This document shows, piece after piece, positions 25,763 to 34,798 of a DNA stretch of 64,000 bases; the first letter of the stretch is position 1, and every line of letters starts with the position of its first letter. The stretch is taken from positions 1 through 64,000 of the forward strand of contig DASRPK010000165.1 of NCBI GenBank assembly GCA_035646395.1, in the 5' to 3' direction. A program made the position numbers and the translations under genes. Below the pieces are notes generated by a model. It was not told the origin of the DNA and did no database searches. It saw only the letters and a list, made by a program, of their open reading frames with translations. This stretch comes from JABWBJ01 sp035646395 (GTDB lineage: Bacteria > Gemmatimonadota > Gemmatimonadetes > Gemmatimonadales > Gemmatimonadaceae).

Positions 25763-27568
25763 GTGACTGAAAACGACGCGGAGACCATGGCGTATCCACG
25801 CCCGCTGCTGAGGCGGAAGCGCTGGAGCAGCCTGAACGGCATGTGGCAATTCGCCATTGATGCCGACGCTGTGTGGCGCGAACCGGGAAGTGTGGAGTGG
25901 ACACAAAACATCGAGGTGCCCTTCGCACCGGAGACAAAGCGCAGCGGTGTGCATCAGACCGGCCTCTTCTCGGCCGTGTGGTACCGTCGCGAACTCGTCG
26001 TTGAGGACATTCCTGACGGCGAGCGCCTGATGCTGCGATTCGGCGCCGTCGATTATCACACAACGGTCTGGCTGGACAACATCAGGATCGGCGAACACGA
26101 AGGTGGATACACTCCGTTCTCATTCGATATCTCCGAGCTCGTTCGCGCAGGTCATCGGACGCTGACGGTGCGCGCGTATGACAATCCGCACGACCTCGAA
26201 CAACCTCGCGGCAAGCAGGATTGGGAACTGCAGCCGCACCTGATCTGGTATCCGCGCACCACCGGCATCTGGCAGACCGTCTGGCTGGAACCCTTGCCGA
26301 GTTCCTTCATTGATCAGGTTCTCTTCACGCCGAACATGGACCGCTGGGAGATCGCGATGCACGTGACCATCGAAGGTCGCGCGCAATCGCCGTTGTCCCT
26401 GAACGTCCGGTTGCAGGTCGGTGACATGCTGCTCGCCCACGATCGGTATCTCGTGCTCGGGCAGATCGTGCATCGTCGCATCGCACTCTCCGATCCGGGG
26501 ATCGACGATTCGCGCAATGACCTGCTGTGGAGCCCGTCGTCGCCCACGCTCATCGACGTATTCATGGAACTGCGTGACGCGGATGGAAACGTGGTCGATG
26601 AGGTTCACACCTACACGGCACTGCGGGAGATTGCGACGCAAGGTGATCGCGTGATCCTCAATGGGCGCGCTTACCGATTGCGGATGGTGCTGGATCAGGG
26701 ATACTGGCCCGACTCAGGAATGACTCCGCCTGACGACCTGGCTCTGCGACGTGACGTCGAGTTGACGAAGGCGATGGGCTTTAACGGCGTGCGGAAGCAC
26801 CAGAAGATCGAAGACCCGCGCTATCTCTACTGGTGCGACCGGCTCGGACTGCTCGTGTGGGAGGAGATGCCGAGTGCCTACCGGTTCACGGCCAAGTCGG
26901 TGCGCCGCCTGCAGAAAGAATGGGAAGAAGTCATCACGCGCGATGTCAGTCACGCGTGTGTCGCGGCGTGGGTCCCGTTCAACGAGTCGTGGGGGGTCCC
27001 GAATCTGCCTAACAGTGCCGCAGAGCGGCACTACGTACAGGCGCTCTATCACCTGACCAAGACGCTCGACCCGACGCGTCCGGTGATCGGGAATGACGGG
27101 TGGGAGAGCGTGGCGACGGACATCATCGGGATCCACGACTACGACAGCGATCCGACGCGCATCGCCCGCCGGTACCACACGAGCGACGCGCGCCTCCGTC
27201 TCTTCCAGCATGAACGGCCCGGTGGCCGCCTGTTACGGATCGGCGAAAACACGGGCCCGGATCATCCGATCGTGTTATCGGAGTTCGGCGGAATCGCCGT
27301 GCTCGAGCAGGATTCGTGGGGCTACTCCGTGGCCAACACCGCGGAAGAGCTCGCGGAGCGTTATGCACAACTCCTGTGGGTCATTTCCGGACTGCAAATG
27401 CTGGCCGGATTCTGCTACACGCAGTTTGCGGATACCTATCAGGAACGAAACGGCCTCCTGCATGCGGATCGCCGTCCGAAGTTTCCACTGGCGGATATCG
27501 CCGAAGCCACGGTGGGAGAGCGACCGCCCCGTTCGTGGGCCACGAGCTCGCCCACCAGGAGCGCCTGA
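25763..27568 (+). CDS. Glycoside hydrolase family 2 (beta-galactosidase/beta-glucuronidase-like)
   Basis: A 601-aa protein with the GH2 order. The N-terminal sugar-binding jelly roll (residues 20-180, with LNGMWQFAIDAD and VWLDNIRIGEHEGGYTPFSFDIS) is followed by an immunoglobulin-like domain (180-290) and a TIM barrel. The catalytic acid/base is Glu408 in PFNESWG and the nucleophile is Glu507 in VLSEFGG. It starts with GTG at 25763 after a weak GGGGA. No signal peptide is visible, so it is cytoplasmic. It ends in TGATG shared with the glycosyltransferase. Substrate specificity is not deducible. Confidence 0.93.
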   Translation: MTENDAETMAYPRPLLRRKRWSSLNGMWQFAIDADAVWREPGSVEWTQNIEVPFAPETKRSGVHQTGLFSAVWYRRELVVEDIPDGERLMLRFGAVDYHTTVWLDNIRIGEHEGGYTPFSFDISELVRAGHRTLTVRAYDNPHDLEQPRGKQDWELQPHLIWYPRTTGIWQTVWLEPLPSSFIDQVLFTPNMDRWEIAMHVTIEGRAQSPLSLNVRLQVGDMLLAHDRYLVLGQIVHRRIALSDPGIDDSRNDLLWSPSSPTLIDVFMELRDADGNVVDEVHTYTALREIATQGDRVILNGRAYRLRMVLDQGYWPDSGMTPPDDLALRRDVELTKAMGFNGVRKHQKIEDPRYLYWCDRLGLLVWEEMPSAYRFTAKSVRRLQKEWEEVITRDVSHACVAAWVPFNESWGVPNLPNSAAERHYVQALYHLTKTLDPTRPVIGNDGWESVATDIIGIHDYDSDPTRIARRYHTSDARLRLFQHERPGGRLLRIGENTGPDHPIVLSEFGGIAVLEQDSWGYSVANTAEELAERYAQLLWVISGLQMLAGFCYTQFADTYQERNGLLHADRRPKFPLADIAEATVGERPPRSWATSSPTRSA

Positions 27569-28851
27569 TGTCCAGTTCCCCACCTTCCCGGCGAGCAGAA
27601 AAGCGCGCGCCTTACCGTTTGATTCACGAGGATTTGATGACTGCACCGTTGTTCGACCCCGGCGTACGCGCAGTGAGCGATCTCGTCTGCCTTTCGCATC
27701 TTCGGTGGTCCTGGGTGTATCAACGCCCGCAGCACCTGATGAAGCGCGCCGCCCGCGACCGACGCGTCTTCGTGTTCGAGGAACCCGTGACGGACGCGGC
27801 ACGACCCTGGATGGATATCACGACGCCAGCGCCTAACGTCACCGTCGCGACCCCCCATCTCCCGGATGGCCTTTCGACCACCGAGCGGCAGATGGTTCAG
27901 CGGGAGCTGCTGGACAGCTGGCTCGGTCGCGAGGGCGTACGCCGCTTTACGCTCTGGTACTACACACCAATGGCACTGCCCTTCACCTCGCATCTCGAGC
28001 CGGAGGGCATCATCTACGATTGCATGGACGAGTTGTCAGCGTTTGCCGGCGCTCCTCCGGAACTGGTCGGCCTGGAGCGCCAGCTCTTCAGCCGGGCCGA
28101 CATTGTGTTCACCGGCGGCCATAGCCTGTACGAGAGCAAGCGCCGGCATCACCCGCAGGTGCATGCGGTTCCGAGCAGCGTCGACTTCGACCACTTCGCG
28201 CAGGCGCGTCAGCTCGACGACCCCGAAGACCAGGCCTCGCTGCCGCGTCCGAGACTGGGCTACTGTGGCGTGATCGATGAACGGCTCGACCTCGGGCTGA
28301 TCGATGCCATCGCGACCGCGCGTCCCGACTGGCAGCTCGTGTTTGTCGGGCCGGTGACGAAGGTGGATCCGGCACGATTGCCGCGACAGGCAAACATCCA
28401 TTACCTGGGAGGCAGGAGCTACGATCAGTTGCCGCGATACCTTTCCGGATGGGACGTCGCGCTACTGCCGTTCGCGCATAACGACTCGACGAAGTTCATC
28501 AGCCCGACGAAGACACCCGAATACCTGGCGGCGGGTCGCCGGGTCGTGTCGACATCGGTCCGGGACGTCGTCCGGACATTCGGCAACGGAGAGTTCATCG
28601 AAGTCGCGGATGATCCCCGGGATTTCATCGCCGCCATCGAGCGCTGCCTGACGGAAGATGATCCGACTCGCCAGCAACGCGTGGATCGGTTCCTGGCGCT
28701 GCAGTCCTGGGACCGCACGTGGGCGCGGATGCAGGCCCTGATGTCGCGCGCGCTGCAGTCCGGGGCGGCTCACGCCCCGATGCGCCCCGCACAGCACGGT
28801 TTACCGAAACCGGCGGTTGGTAGCGGTGCCGCCCGTGTCCCCGCACCGTAA
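27568..28851 (+). CDS. Glycosyltransferase (GT-B fold, family 1/4-like)
   Basis: A 427-aa protein. The N-terminal half has LSHLRWSWVYQRPQHLMKRAARDRRVFVFEE, a motif I associate with glycosyltransferases near UGM-like genes, and the acidic IIYDCMDELSAF. The C-terminal half carries LGYCGVIDERLDLGLI, VFVGPVTKV and IHYLGGRSYDQLPRYLSGWDVALLPF, with SPTKTPEYLAAGRRVVST as the nucleotide-binding region. It is likely to transfer a sugar from a nucleotide donor in exopolysaccharide or surface glycan synthesis. It overlaps the GH2 stop by one base and the next gene by one base. Confidence 0.88.
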   Translation: MSSSPPSRRAEKRAPYRLIHEDLMTAPLFDPGVRAVSDLVCLSHLRWSWVYQRPQHLMKRAARDRRVFVFEEPVTDAARPWMDITTPAPNVTVATPHLPDGLSTTERQMVQRELLDSWLGREGVRRFTLWYYTPMALPFTSHLEPEGIIYDCMDELSAFAGAPPELVGLERQLFSRADIVFTGGHSLYESKRRHHPQVHAVPSSVDFDHFAQARQLDDPEDQASLPRPRLGYCGVIDERLDLGLIDAIATARPDWQLVFVGPVTKVDPARLPRQANIHYLGGRSYDQLPRYLSGWDVALLPFAHNDSTKFISPTKTPEYLAAGRRVVSTSVRDVVRTFGNGEFIEVADDPRDFIAAIERCLTEDDPTRQQRVDRFLALQSWDRTWARMQALMSRALQSGAAHAPMRPAQHGLPKPAVGSGAARVPAP

Positions 28852-30986
28852 TGGAGATCTGGGGAGGAGTCGAATGCACCGTGAACCGCGTTGGCGACCA
28901 GTACTTCGACCAGGTCGTCCGTTCCGGACACGACGTGCGGCTCGATGATCTCGATCGATTCGCGGACCTCGGGATCACGGCGATACGCTATCCCATTCTC
29001 TGGGAGCGGATGGCGCACGCGTCATCGTCCGACAGCGCGTTCGCGTGGGCCGACCAGCGGTTAGGCAGGTTGCGGGAACTGGGGATACGTCCGATCGCCG
29101 GCCTGCTCCATCACGGAAGCGGGCCACGGCACACCGACCTGACCGACCCGGCGTTTCCCGGGCAGCTCGCCGAATACGCGCGCTCGATCGCGGCTCGATA
29201 TCCGTGGATTCTCGAGTGGACGCCGGTCAATGAACCGGTGACGACCGCGCGGTTCAGCGGGTTGTACGGACACTGGTATCCGCATGCGCAGCGTGATACG
29301 GCGTTCGTACGCATGACGCTCAACCAGGCGCGCGCGATCGCCGAGTCGATGGCGGCGATCCGCAGCGTCATCCCGCAGGCGCGGTTGCTGCACACCGATG
29401 ACGCGGGGACGATCTTCGCCACCGAGCCCCTCGTGAAGCAGGCGGCGTTCGAGAATCACCGCCGCGACCTGGCCCTCGACCTGCTGTTCGGGCGCGTGGA
29501 CCAGCACCACCCACTCTGGAAGTACCTGGTGGGCAACGGCGCATCGCCTGACGAGCTGGCCTGGTTTCGTCAGCATCCGTGTCCCCCGGATACGATCGGC
29601 GCAAACTATTACGTCACGAGCGACCGGCTGCTGGATCACCGGCTCGAGCTGTATTCGCCGGACTCGCATGGTGGAAACGGAAAGCACCAGTACGCAGACA
29701 TTGCCGCAGTCCGGGCCACGCCTCCGCTGCGGTCGGGTTTCGCCGAAACCCTCGAGCGTTACTGGACGCGCTATGAGCGACCGGTGGCGTTGACCGAAGT
29801 GCACATGGCCTGCACTCGTGAAGAGCAGATGCGCTGGATCGCGGAGGCGTGGAACGACATGAAGCAGGCGTCGCGAAACGGTGTTCCGGTCCGCGCGATG
29901 TGCGTGTGGTCGATCCTCGGCGCCTACGACTGGAACCGCCTCGTGACGGAGGAAGCCGGCCATTACGAATCCGGTGTTTTTGATGCGCGATCGACGCCGC
30001 CCCGACCGACGGCACTTTTCGCCGCGGTCAGGTCGTTGGCGACGACCGGCGACCTGCGCCATCACGTGCTCTCACAGCCGGGATGGTGGCACGGAAGCAC
30101 CGGCAAGGCGCCCACGCGCCACTCCAGGCACAACAAGCGACTCCTGATTCTCGGTCACACCGGCATGCTGGGCTCCGTGATCGTGCGCCGCTGCCGTGAA
30201 CGTGGCCTCGATTTCCTGGCGTTAGGCCGCGCCGACGTCGATATCCGGCGCCCTTCCGACGTGAGTCGCGCCATTGGCGCGTGCCAGCCGTGGGCTGTCG
30301 TCAATGCGACCGGTTTCGTGGACGTGGACCGGGCGGAAACCGATTGTGACGAGTGCATGGCGGTCAATGCGACCGGCGCACGCCTCGTCGCCGAAGCCTG
30401 TGCCCGCGTCGGGTCCGCGCTCGTGAACTTCTCGTCGGACCTGGTCTTCGACGGCAGTACGACGTCGCCGTATGTAGAGAGCGATCGCGTTGCGCCGCTC
30501 AACACCTACGGACGGAGCAAGGCGGCGCTGGAACAGTCGGTCCTCGAGTGCCTGCCTGACGCGCTGATCATCCGGACCAGTGCTTTTATCGATGGCAACG
30601 ATCCGCGCACGTTCTCGGGCTGGGTCATGGCCGCCGCCGGGCGGGGGGAGTGCATTCGAACCACACGCGAGGTGGTGTCACCGACGTACGTGCCGGCGCT
30701 CGCCGATGCGCTCCTCGACCTGGTCATTGACGGCGAGCGCGGAGTGTGGCACCTCGCCAACGCAGGCGCTATTACATGGACAGATCTCGCGCGCCGTGTC
30801 GTCGAGGAAATCGGGGGGGATCGCGACCTGGTTGAGGAGGCGACACCCGACGAACTCGGACGGCTCGCCGTACGACCGGCTTACAGTGCCCTCACGTCGC
30901 AGCGCGGCACGCTGATGCCCACACTGGACGAGTCGCTCGATCGCATCTTCCAGGACCGCGCGCGGGCGTTGGCCGCTATCGGCTGA
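28851..30986 (+). CDS. Fusion: GH1-like glycosidase plus RmlD-type dTDP-4-dehydrorhamnose reductase
   Basis: A 711-aa protein with two domains. Residues 1-400 resemble family 1 glycosidases: the acid/base motif is VNEP (Glu128), a second candidate Glu316 lies in LTEVH, and SGLYGHWYPH and CVWSILGAYDWNRL are barrel segments. Residues 430-711 are an RmlD/SDR domain with LILGHTGMLGS (433-442), NATGFVDVDRAE, NFSSDLVFDG and YGRSK (Tyr553, Lys557). The RmlD half would reduce a dTDP-4-keto sugar. The gene overlaps the glycosyltransferase stop (TAATG). No frameshift is visible; the fusion appears genuine. Confidence 0.88.
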   Translation: MEIWGGVECTVNRVGDQYFDQVVRSGHDVRLDDLDRFADLGITAIRYPILWERMAHASSSDSAFAWADQRLGRLRELGIRPIAGLLHHGSGPRHTDLTDPAFPGQLAEYARSIAARYPWILEWTPVNEPVTTARFSGLYGHWYPHAQRDTAFVRMTLNQARAIAESMAAIRSVIPQARLLHTDDAGTIFATEPLVKQAAFENHRRDLALDLLFGRVDQHHPLWKYLVGNGASPDELAWFRQHPCPPDTIGANYYVTSDRLLDHRLELYSPDSHGGNGKHQYADIAAVRATPPLRSGFAETLERYWTRYERPVALTEVHMACTREEQMRWIAEAWNDMKQASRNGVPVRAMCVWSILGAYDWNRLVTEEAGHYESGVFDARSTPPRPTALFAAVRSLATTGDLRHHVLSQPGWWHGSTGKAPTRHSRHNKRLLILGHTGMLGSVIVRRCRERGLDFLALGRADVDIRRPSDVSRAIGACQPWAVVNATGFVDVDRAETDCDECMAVNATGARLVAEACARVGSALVNFSSDLVFDGSTTSPYVESDRVAPLNTYGRSKAALEQSVLECLPDALIIRTSAFIDGNDPRTFSGWVMAAAGRGECIRTTREVVSPTYVPALADALLDLVIDGERGVWHLANAGAITWTDLARRVVEEIGGDRDLVEEATPDELGRLAVRPAYSALTSQRGTLMPTLDESLDRIFQDRARALAAIG

Positions 30987-30992
30987 CCGCAC

Positions 30993-31024
30993 CCAGGCGC
31001 GCCGAAAACAACCGGTGCGCCTGG
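30993..31024. terminator. Hairpin after the GH2-GT-GH1/RmlD operon
   Basis: CCAGGCGC (30993-31000) pairs with GCGCCTGG (31017-31024) around a 16-nt A-rich loop, just after the stop of the fusion gene. There is no T-run, so termination is uncertain. Confidence 0.45.
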
Positions 31025-31108
31025 TGTGCCAGAATGTCGTGAAACTTCCCTTCTGCAGCGCCCGTAAACGGTCGCGGCCACACGTCCGCTCCCTTGTCGC
31101 GAGAGGCT

Positions 31109-32038
31109 ATGGAAGGATCAAGCAGGCGCGCGCGCTTCATCAGGCGACTCTCATCGTTCCTGTCAGCAGGTTTGATCGCCACCCTTGCCGCCTGCCATCC
31201 AGGGAACAAGGAAGCGATCAAGCTGCGGGGAGAATGTGAGGCCGGCAACGCGCCGGCCTGCGCCGCACTCGGCGACAAGTTGCTCAAGGGCGAATATGTC
31301 CTTCGCGATCGCGAGCGAGGGGCGGAACTGGTGCGAGTCGGTTGCGACGGCGGAGTCCCCGACGCATGCACGCGGCTGGGTGTCCTGTACCAGAATGGAA
31401 CTGGCGTAAAACGCGACTCAGTTCAGGCCATCGCCCTCCTTCAGAAGGGATGCGAAGCACAATCAATGGAAGGGTGCGGGCTCCTGGGCCGGCAGTACCA
31501 CCTTGGCCGGGGCGTGCCCCAGGATGTCATGCGCGCCGTCTCGTTGTATGAGCAGGCCTGCACCGGAAGGCACCAGGCCAGTTGCGCGCGCCTTGCCACC
31601 ATGCTCATGGAGGGTGACGGCGTTCCGCAGGACCTCGCGCGCGCCACAACGTTGTTCCAGTCCGCATGTGACGCGAAGGAGCCGGCAGGGTGCGTGGGAC
31701 TGGCACGGCTGTACGTGACCGGCGCGCTCACTCCACCTAACGACTCCAGCGCCCGTCTCCTCTTCCGGCAGGCCTGTCGCGACAACGACGCGAATGGCTG
31801 CTTTCAGCTTGCCCGGATGTATGAGACCGGGCAACATGCCATCCAGGATTTCGGCCGCGCTTCGTCGTGGTACCGGAGTGGCTGCGAACTTGGCCATGGT
31901 GAATCCTGTTTCATGCTCTCCGCACTGTACGAAAAGGGCGCAGGTGTTCCGCGGATTCCGGAGGAATCGGCGCGCCTGAAGCAGGAGGCGTGTGAGTCCG
32001 GTTATACGGCCGCGTGCCCCAGGCCAAAGGGGACGTGA
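31109..32038 (+). CDS. Sel1-repeat (SLR/TPR-like) lipoprotein
   Basis: A 309-aa protein. The N-terminus is RRARFIRRLSSFLSAGLIATLAAC, a lipoprotein signal with lipobox LAAC. The rest is about seven Sel1-like repeats of 36-38 residues (for example LGVLYQNGTGVKRDSVQAIALLQKGCEAQ and RLATMLMEGDGVPQDLARATTLFQSACDA). Each carries two Cys that could form disulfides, as in HcpA-type proteins. It is probably a periplasmic scaffold. ATG at 31109 is preceded by GAGAGG very close by; a TTG five codons upstream is an alternative. It shares TGATG with the following ABC ATPase. Confidence 0.88.
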   Translation: MEGSSRRARFIRRLSSFLSAGLIATLAACHPGNKEAIKLRGECEAGNAPACAALGDKLLKGEYVLRDRERGAELVRVGCDGGVPDACTRLGVLYQNGTGVKRDSVQAIALLQKGCEAQSMEGCGLLGRQYHLGRGVPQDVMRAVSLYEQACTGRHQASCARLATMLMEGDGVPQDLARATTLFQSACDAKEPAGCVGLARLYVTGALTPPNDSSARLLFRQACRDNDANGCFQLARMYETGQHAIQDFGRASSWYRSGCELGHGESCFMLSALYEKGAGVPRIPEESARLKQEACESGYTAACPRPKGT

Positions 32039-32943
32039 TGGACACCGGCCAACCACTGCTGGTCGCCGATCGACTGCGCAAGCAGTATCGCAACGTCCAG
32101 GCGCTGAACAACGTCAGCTTCAACATCTACGACGGCATCACGGGGATTCTGGGCGAAAACGGCGCCGGCAAGAGTACGGCGATCAAGATTTTTCTCGGAC
32201 TCCTCACACCGACATCAGGCCGCGCGATGGTGCTGGGCGAAAATGCATCCGAGAACATCGCTGTGCGGTCGCGCCTGGGGTACATGCCCGAACACGACTG
32301 CCTTCCCTCACAGGTGAGCGCCGCCGAGTTCCTGACGCACATGGCGGAGGCGAGCGGGTTGCCCCCGTCGGTGGCGCGCACGCGGGCGGCCGACACGCTG
32401 CGGCACACGGGCCTGTTCGAGGAGCGATACCGCTCGATCGGCGGATATTCCACCGGCATGAAGCAACGGGTGAAGCTCGGTCAGGCCCTGGTACATGACC
32501 CGGCGTTCGTCTTCCTGGACGAGCCGACCGCGGGCCTCGACCCGTTAGGCCGTGAGGAAATGCTCGAGCTGGTCCGGAAGACCCACCGGGATTTCGGCAT
32601 CAGCGTGCTCTTCTCCTCGCACCTCATGGCCGATGTCGAGCGCACCTGCGATCGCATCATCGTCCTCCAGGGTGGCCAGCTCGTTGAATCGGGAGAGGTC
32701 GGGCACTTCACGAAGGAGACGGAAACGGTCTTCATCGAAGTCGATACCAACCGTGAGGCACTGGTGGCGGCACTGGAACGGCGCGGCATCCGCTCAACGA
32801 TGGACGGCAGCGGCCTCACGATCGAGGGACCCGACGAGACGGTGTACGACCACATCCGGGACTCGCTGGTGGAATCCCAGGCGGCGCTGCGCCGCATGGC
32901 TCCGCGCCGGCGCGCGCTCACTGAACTGTTCGAACGCGCATGA
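32038..32943 (+). CDS. ABC transporter ATP-binding protein (ABC-2 type exporter)
   Basis: A 301-aa protein. Walker A GENGAGKST is at residues 39-47, signature GGYSTGMKQRVKLGQAL, Walker B FVFLDEPTAGLDP, with the H-loop in SVLFSSHLMADVE. The ATG at 32038 was chosen because it is preceded by AAAGGGG and overlaps the Sel1 stop by one base; an in-frame ATG at 32014 lies inside the upstream gene. It energises export together with the ABC-2 permease overlapping by 4 bp. The substrate is unknown. Confidence 0.93.
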   Translation: MDTGQPLLVADRLRKQYRNVQALNNVSFNIYDGITGILGENGAGKSTAIKIFLGLLTPTSGRAMVLGENASENIAVRSRLGYMPEHDCLPSQVSAAEFLTHMAEASGLPPSVARTRAADTLRHTGLFEERYRSIGGYSTGMKQRVKLGQALVHDPAFVFLDEPTAGLDPLGREEMLELVRKTHRDFGISVLFSSHLMADVERTCDRIIVLQGGQLVESGEVGHFTKETETVFIEVDTNREALVAALERRGIRSTMDGSGLTIEGPDETVYDHIRDSLVESQAALRRMAPRRRALTELFERA

Positions 32944-33878
32944 CGGCACCGACAACGAGCCGTGTCGCAAGCGGCAAGGGACACGAGGGCACCGTCTTCG
33001 ACATCGGCTACCGGAATTACACCGGTGAGCGTGAGGGTCGGAGCCGGTCCCGCATGGCGATCTACAAGGACGGGATCCGTATCGCGCTGGGGTTCGGCCG
33101 CGGGGGACGCGCGAAGATCCTGCCCTGGCTCTTCATGGCGGTGCTGTCGGCGATTGGTCTCATCATGGCGATGATCGCCGGTGCGGCGGAACGCCTCGCA
33201 GGCCCCGGGGCGGCGCAGCAGCTGAACCTGCCCACGCATAACGATTTCTACAGCATCGCCGCGACCATCATGTTCGTGTTCGCGTCGATTGTCTCGCCGG
33301 AGCTGCTGTGCCGGGATCGCCGGGAAGGCACGATCAACCTGTATCTGGTTCGCCCGCTGACCGGATCGGATTACATCGTGTCGCGCTGGGGCGCTTTCAT
33401 GGTCGTGTTCCTGGTGGCGGCCTGGCTGCCGCAAGTGATCCTGTTCCTTGGACTGGCGATGGGTGACCGCGTCCCCCTGGAGTACCTCCAGGCGCATTGG
33501 ATGGACGTGCCACGGTTCCTCACCGCGGGCCTGGCCATGGCGGCCTTTGCAACGACCCTGGCCATGTTGACGGCGTCATTCACCACGCGACGCGCCTACG
33601 CGTCCGTGTTTCTGGTCGGGCTGTTCCTGATCTCGATGCCATTCACGGTGGGACTGGCGCAGGAAATCGGTGGCATGGCAGGCCAGTGGATCTCGATGTT
33701 CAGCCTCCTGAACATCCCGTTACACGTGAACGACGTGATTTTCGGTGAGCCGACGGAGCTGACCGAAGAAGCGCCGGCGCGAGCGTTCGGGTCAGCCGCG
33801 CTGGTGGGCTGGTATTTCCTCTGGACTGCCGGGGCAGCCACGCTGCTCTGGTGGCGTTACCGGAGGCTCACGCCGTGA
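32940..33878 (+). CDS. ABC-2 type permease
   Basis: A 312-aa protein with about six hydrophobic segments: residues about 62-82, 105-122, 150-173, 200-215, 220-240 and 285-305. A polar N-terminus precedes them. The motif ELLCRDRREGTINLYLVRPLTGSDYIVSRWGA is typical of ABC-2 transporters. It overlaps the ATPase by 4 bp upstream (ATGA) and the second ATPase by 4 bp downstream (GTGA). It probably pairs with the preceding ATPase. Confidence 0.9.
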   Translation: MTAPTTSRVASGKGHEGTVFDIGYRNYTGEREGRSRSRMAIYKDGIRIALGFGRGGRAKILPWLFMAVLSAIGLIMAMIAGAAERLAGPGAAQQLNLPTHNDFYSIAATIMFVFASIVSPELLCRDRREGTINLYLVRPLTGSDYIVSRWGAFMVVFLVAAWLPQVILFLGLAMGDRVPLEYLQAHWMDVPRFLTAGLAMAAFATTLAMLTASFTTRRAYASVFLVGLFLISMPFTVGLAQEIGGMAGQWISMFSLLNIPLHVNDVIFGEPTELTEEAPARAFGSAALVGWYFLWTAGAATLLWWRYRRLTP

Positions 33879-34798
33879 ACAGCGATCCGGTCATTCGTGT
33901 CGACGGCGTCTCCCGCTGGTTCGGCAGTGTCGTCGCCGTCAGTGACGTGTCCTTCACCATCTCCCGGGGCATCACGGGGCTGCTGGGGCCTAACGGGGCC
34001 GGCAAGACAACCCTGATGCGCATGATTACCGGCCTTGCCGCCACATCGAGCGGGACGGTGACGATGTTCGGCCAGCCGGTGCGTGACAATCCGCCGCTAT
34101 ACCGGCGGATCGGCGTGATGTCCGAGCACGAAACGGTGTACGGATTCATGAAGGGCCGCGAGTTCGTGGAGATGATGGGCCGCCTTCGCGGGGTTCAGGA
34201 TATCAACGCGGCAACGGATCGCGCCATCGCCATGGTTGACCTGGCCGACGCGCAGCATCGGACGATGGACACATATTCACGCGGGATGCGGCAGCGCATG
34301 CGTCTCGCCGCCACGCTCGTCCACGATCCGGAAGTCCTCATTCTCGACGAACCGCTGAACGGTGCGGATCCGCGACAACGCGTTCACTTCCAGCGTCTAC
34401 TTCGACAGCTCGCGGCGGAGGGCAGGACCATCGTGTTGTCGTCGCACATTCTCGAGGAAGTCGAGCAACTCGCAGAGACGGTTTTGCTGATCGTGAACGG
34501 CAAGCTCGCCGCGTCAGGCGGGTTCCGTGCGATTCGCGCCGCACTCAACCAGCGCCCGTATCACGTGCGGGTGATGTGCGACGATCCGCGGCGCCTGGCG
34601 TCCGCAATCGTTGGACTGCCTTCGGTGGATGCGGTGAACGTCGACCCTGATGGGGCGCTGGTCGTGCTCAGCCGAAACGTGCTGGACCTCCAGATCGAAC
34701 TGCCACGCCTCGCTCAATCGGCAGCGATCCGGCTGCGACGAGTCGAACCGCTCGACGACTCGCTGGAAAGCGTCTTTGGCTACCTGGTGGAGGGTTAG
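33875..34798 (+). CDS. Second ABC transporter ATP-binding protein
   Basis: A 307-aa protein. Walker A GPNGAGKTT is at about residues 38-46, signature YSRGMRQRMRLA, Walker B VLILDEPLNGADP and H-loop IVLSSHILEEVE. The GTG at 33875 overlaps the permease stop (GTGA) and follows GGAGG by 8 nt. An earlier in-frame GTG at 33851 is less likely. The C-terminal domain is about 90 aa. It shares only moderate similarity with the first ATPase, so this is a second ATPase rather than a recent duplicate. Confidence 0.93.
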   Translation: MNSDPVIRVDGVSRWFGSVVAVSDVSFTISRGITGLLGPNGAGKTTLMRMITGLAATSSGTVTMFGQPVRDNPPLYRRIGVMSEHETVYGFMKGREFVEMMGRLRGVQDINAATDRAIAMVDLADAQHRTMDTYSRGMRQRMRLAATLVHDPEVLILDEPLNGADPRQRVHFQRLLRQLAAEGRTIVLSSHILEEVEQLAETVLLIVNGKLAASGGFRAIRAALNQRPYHVRVMCDDPRRLASAIVGLPSVDAVNVDPDGALVVLSRNVLDLQIELPRLAQSAAIRLRRVEPLDDSLESVFGYLVEG

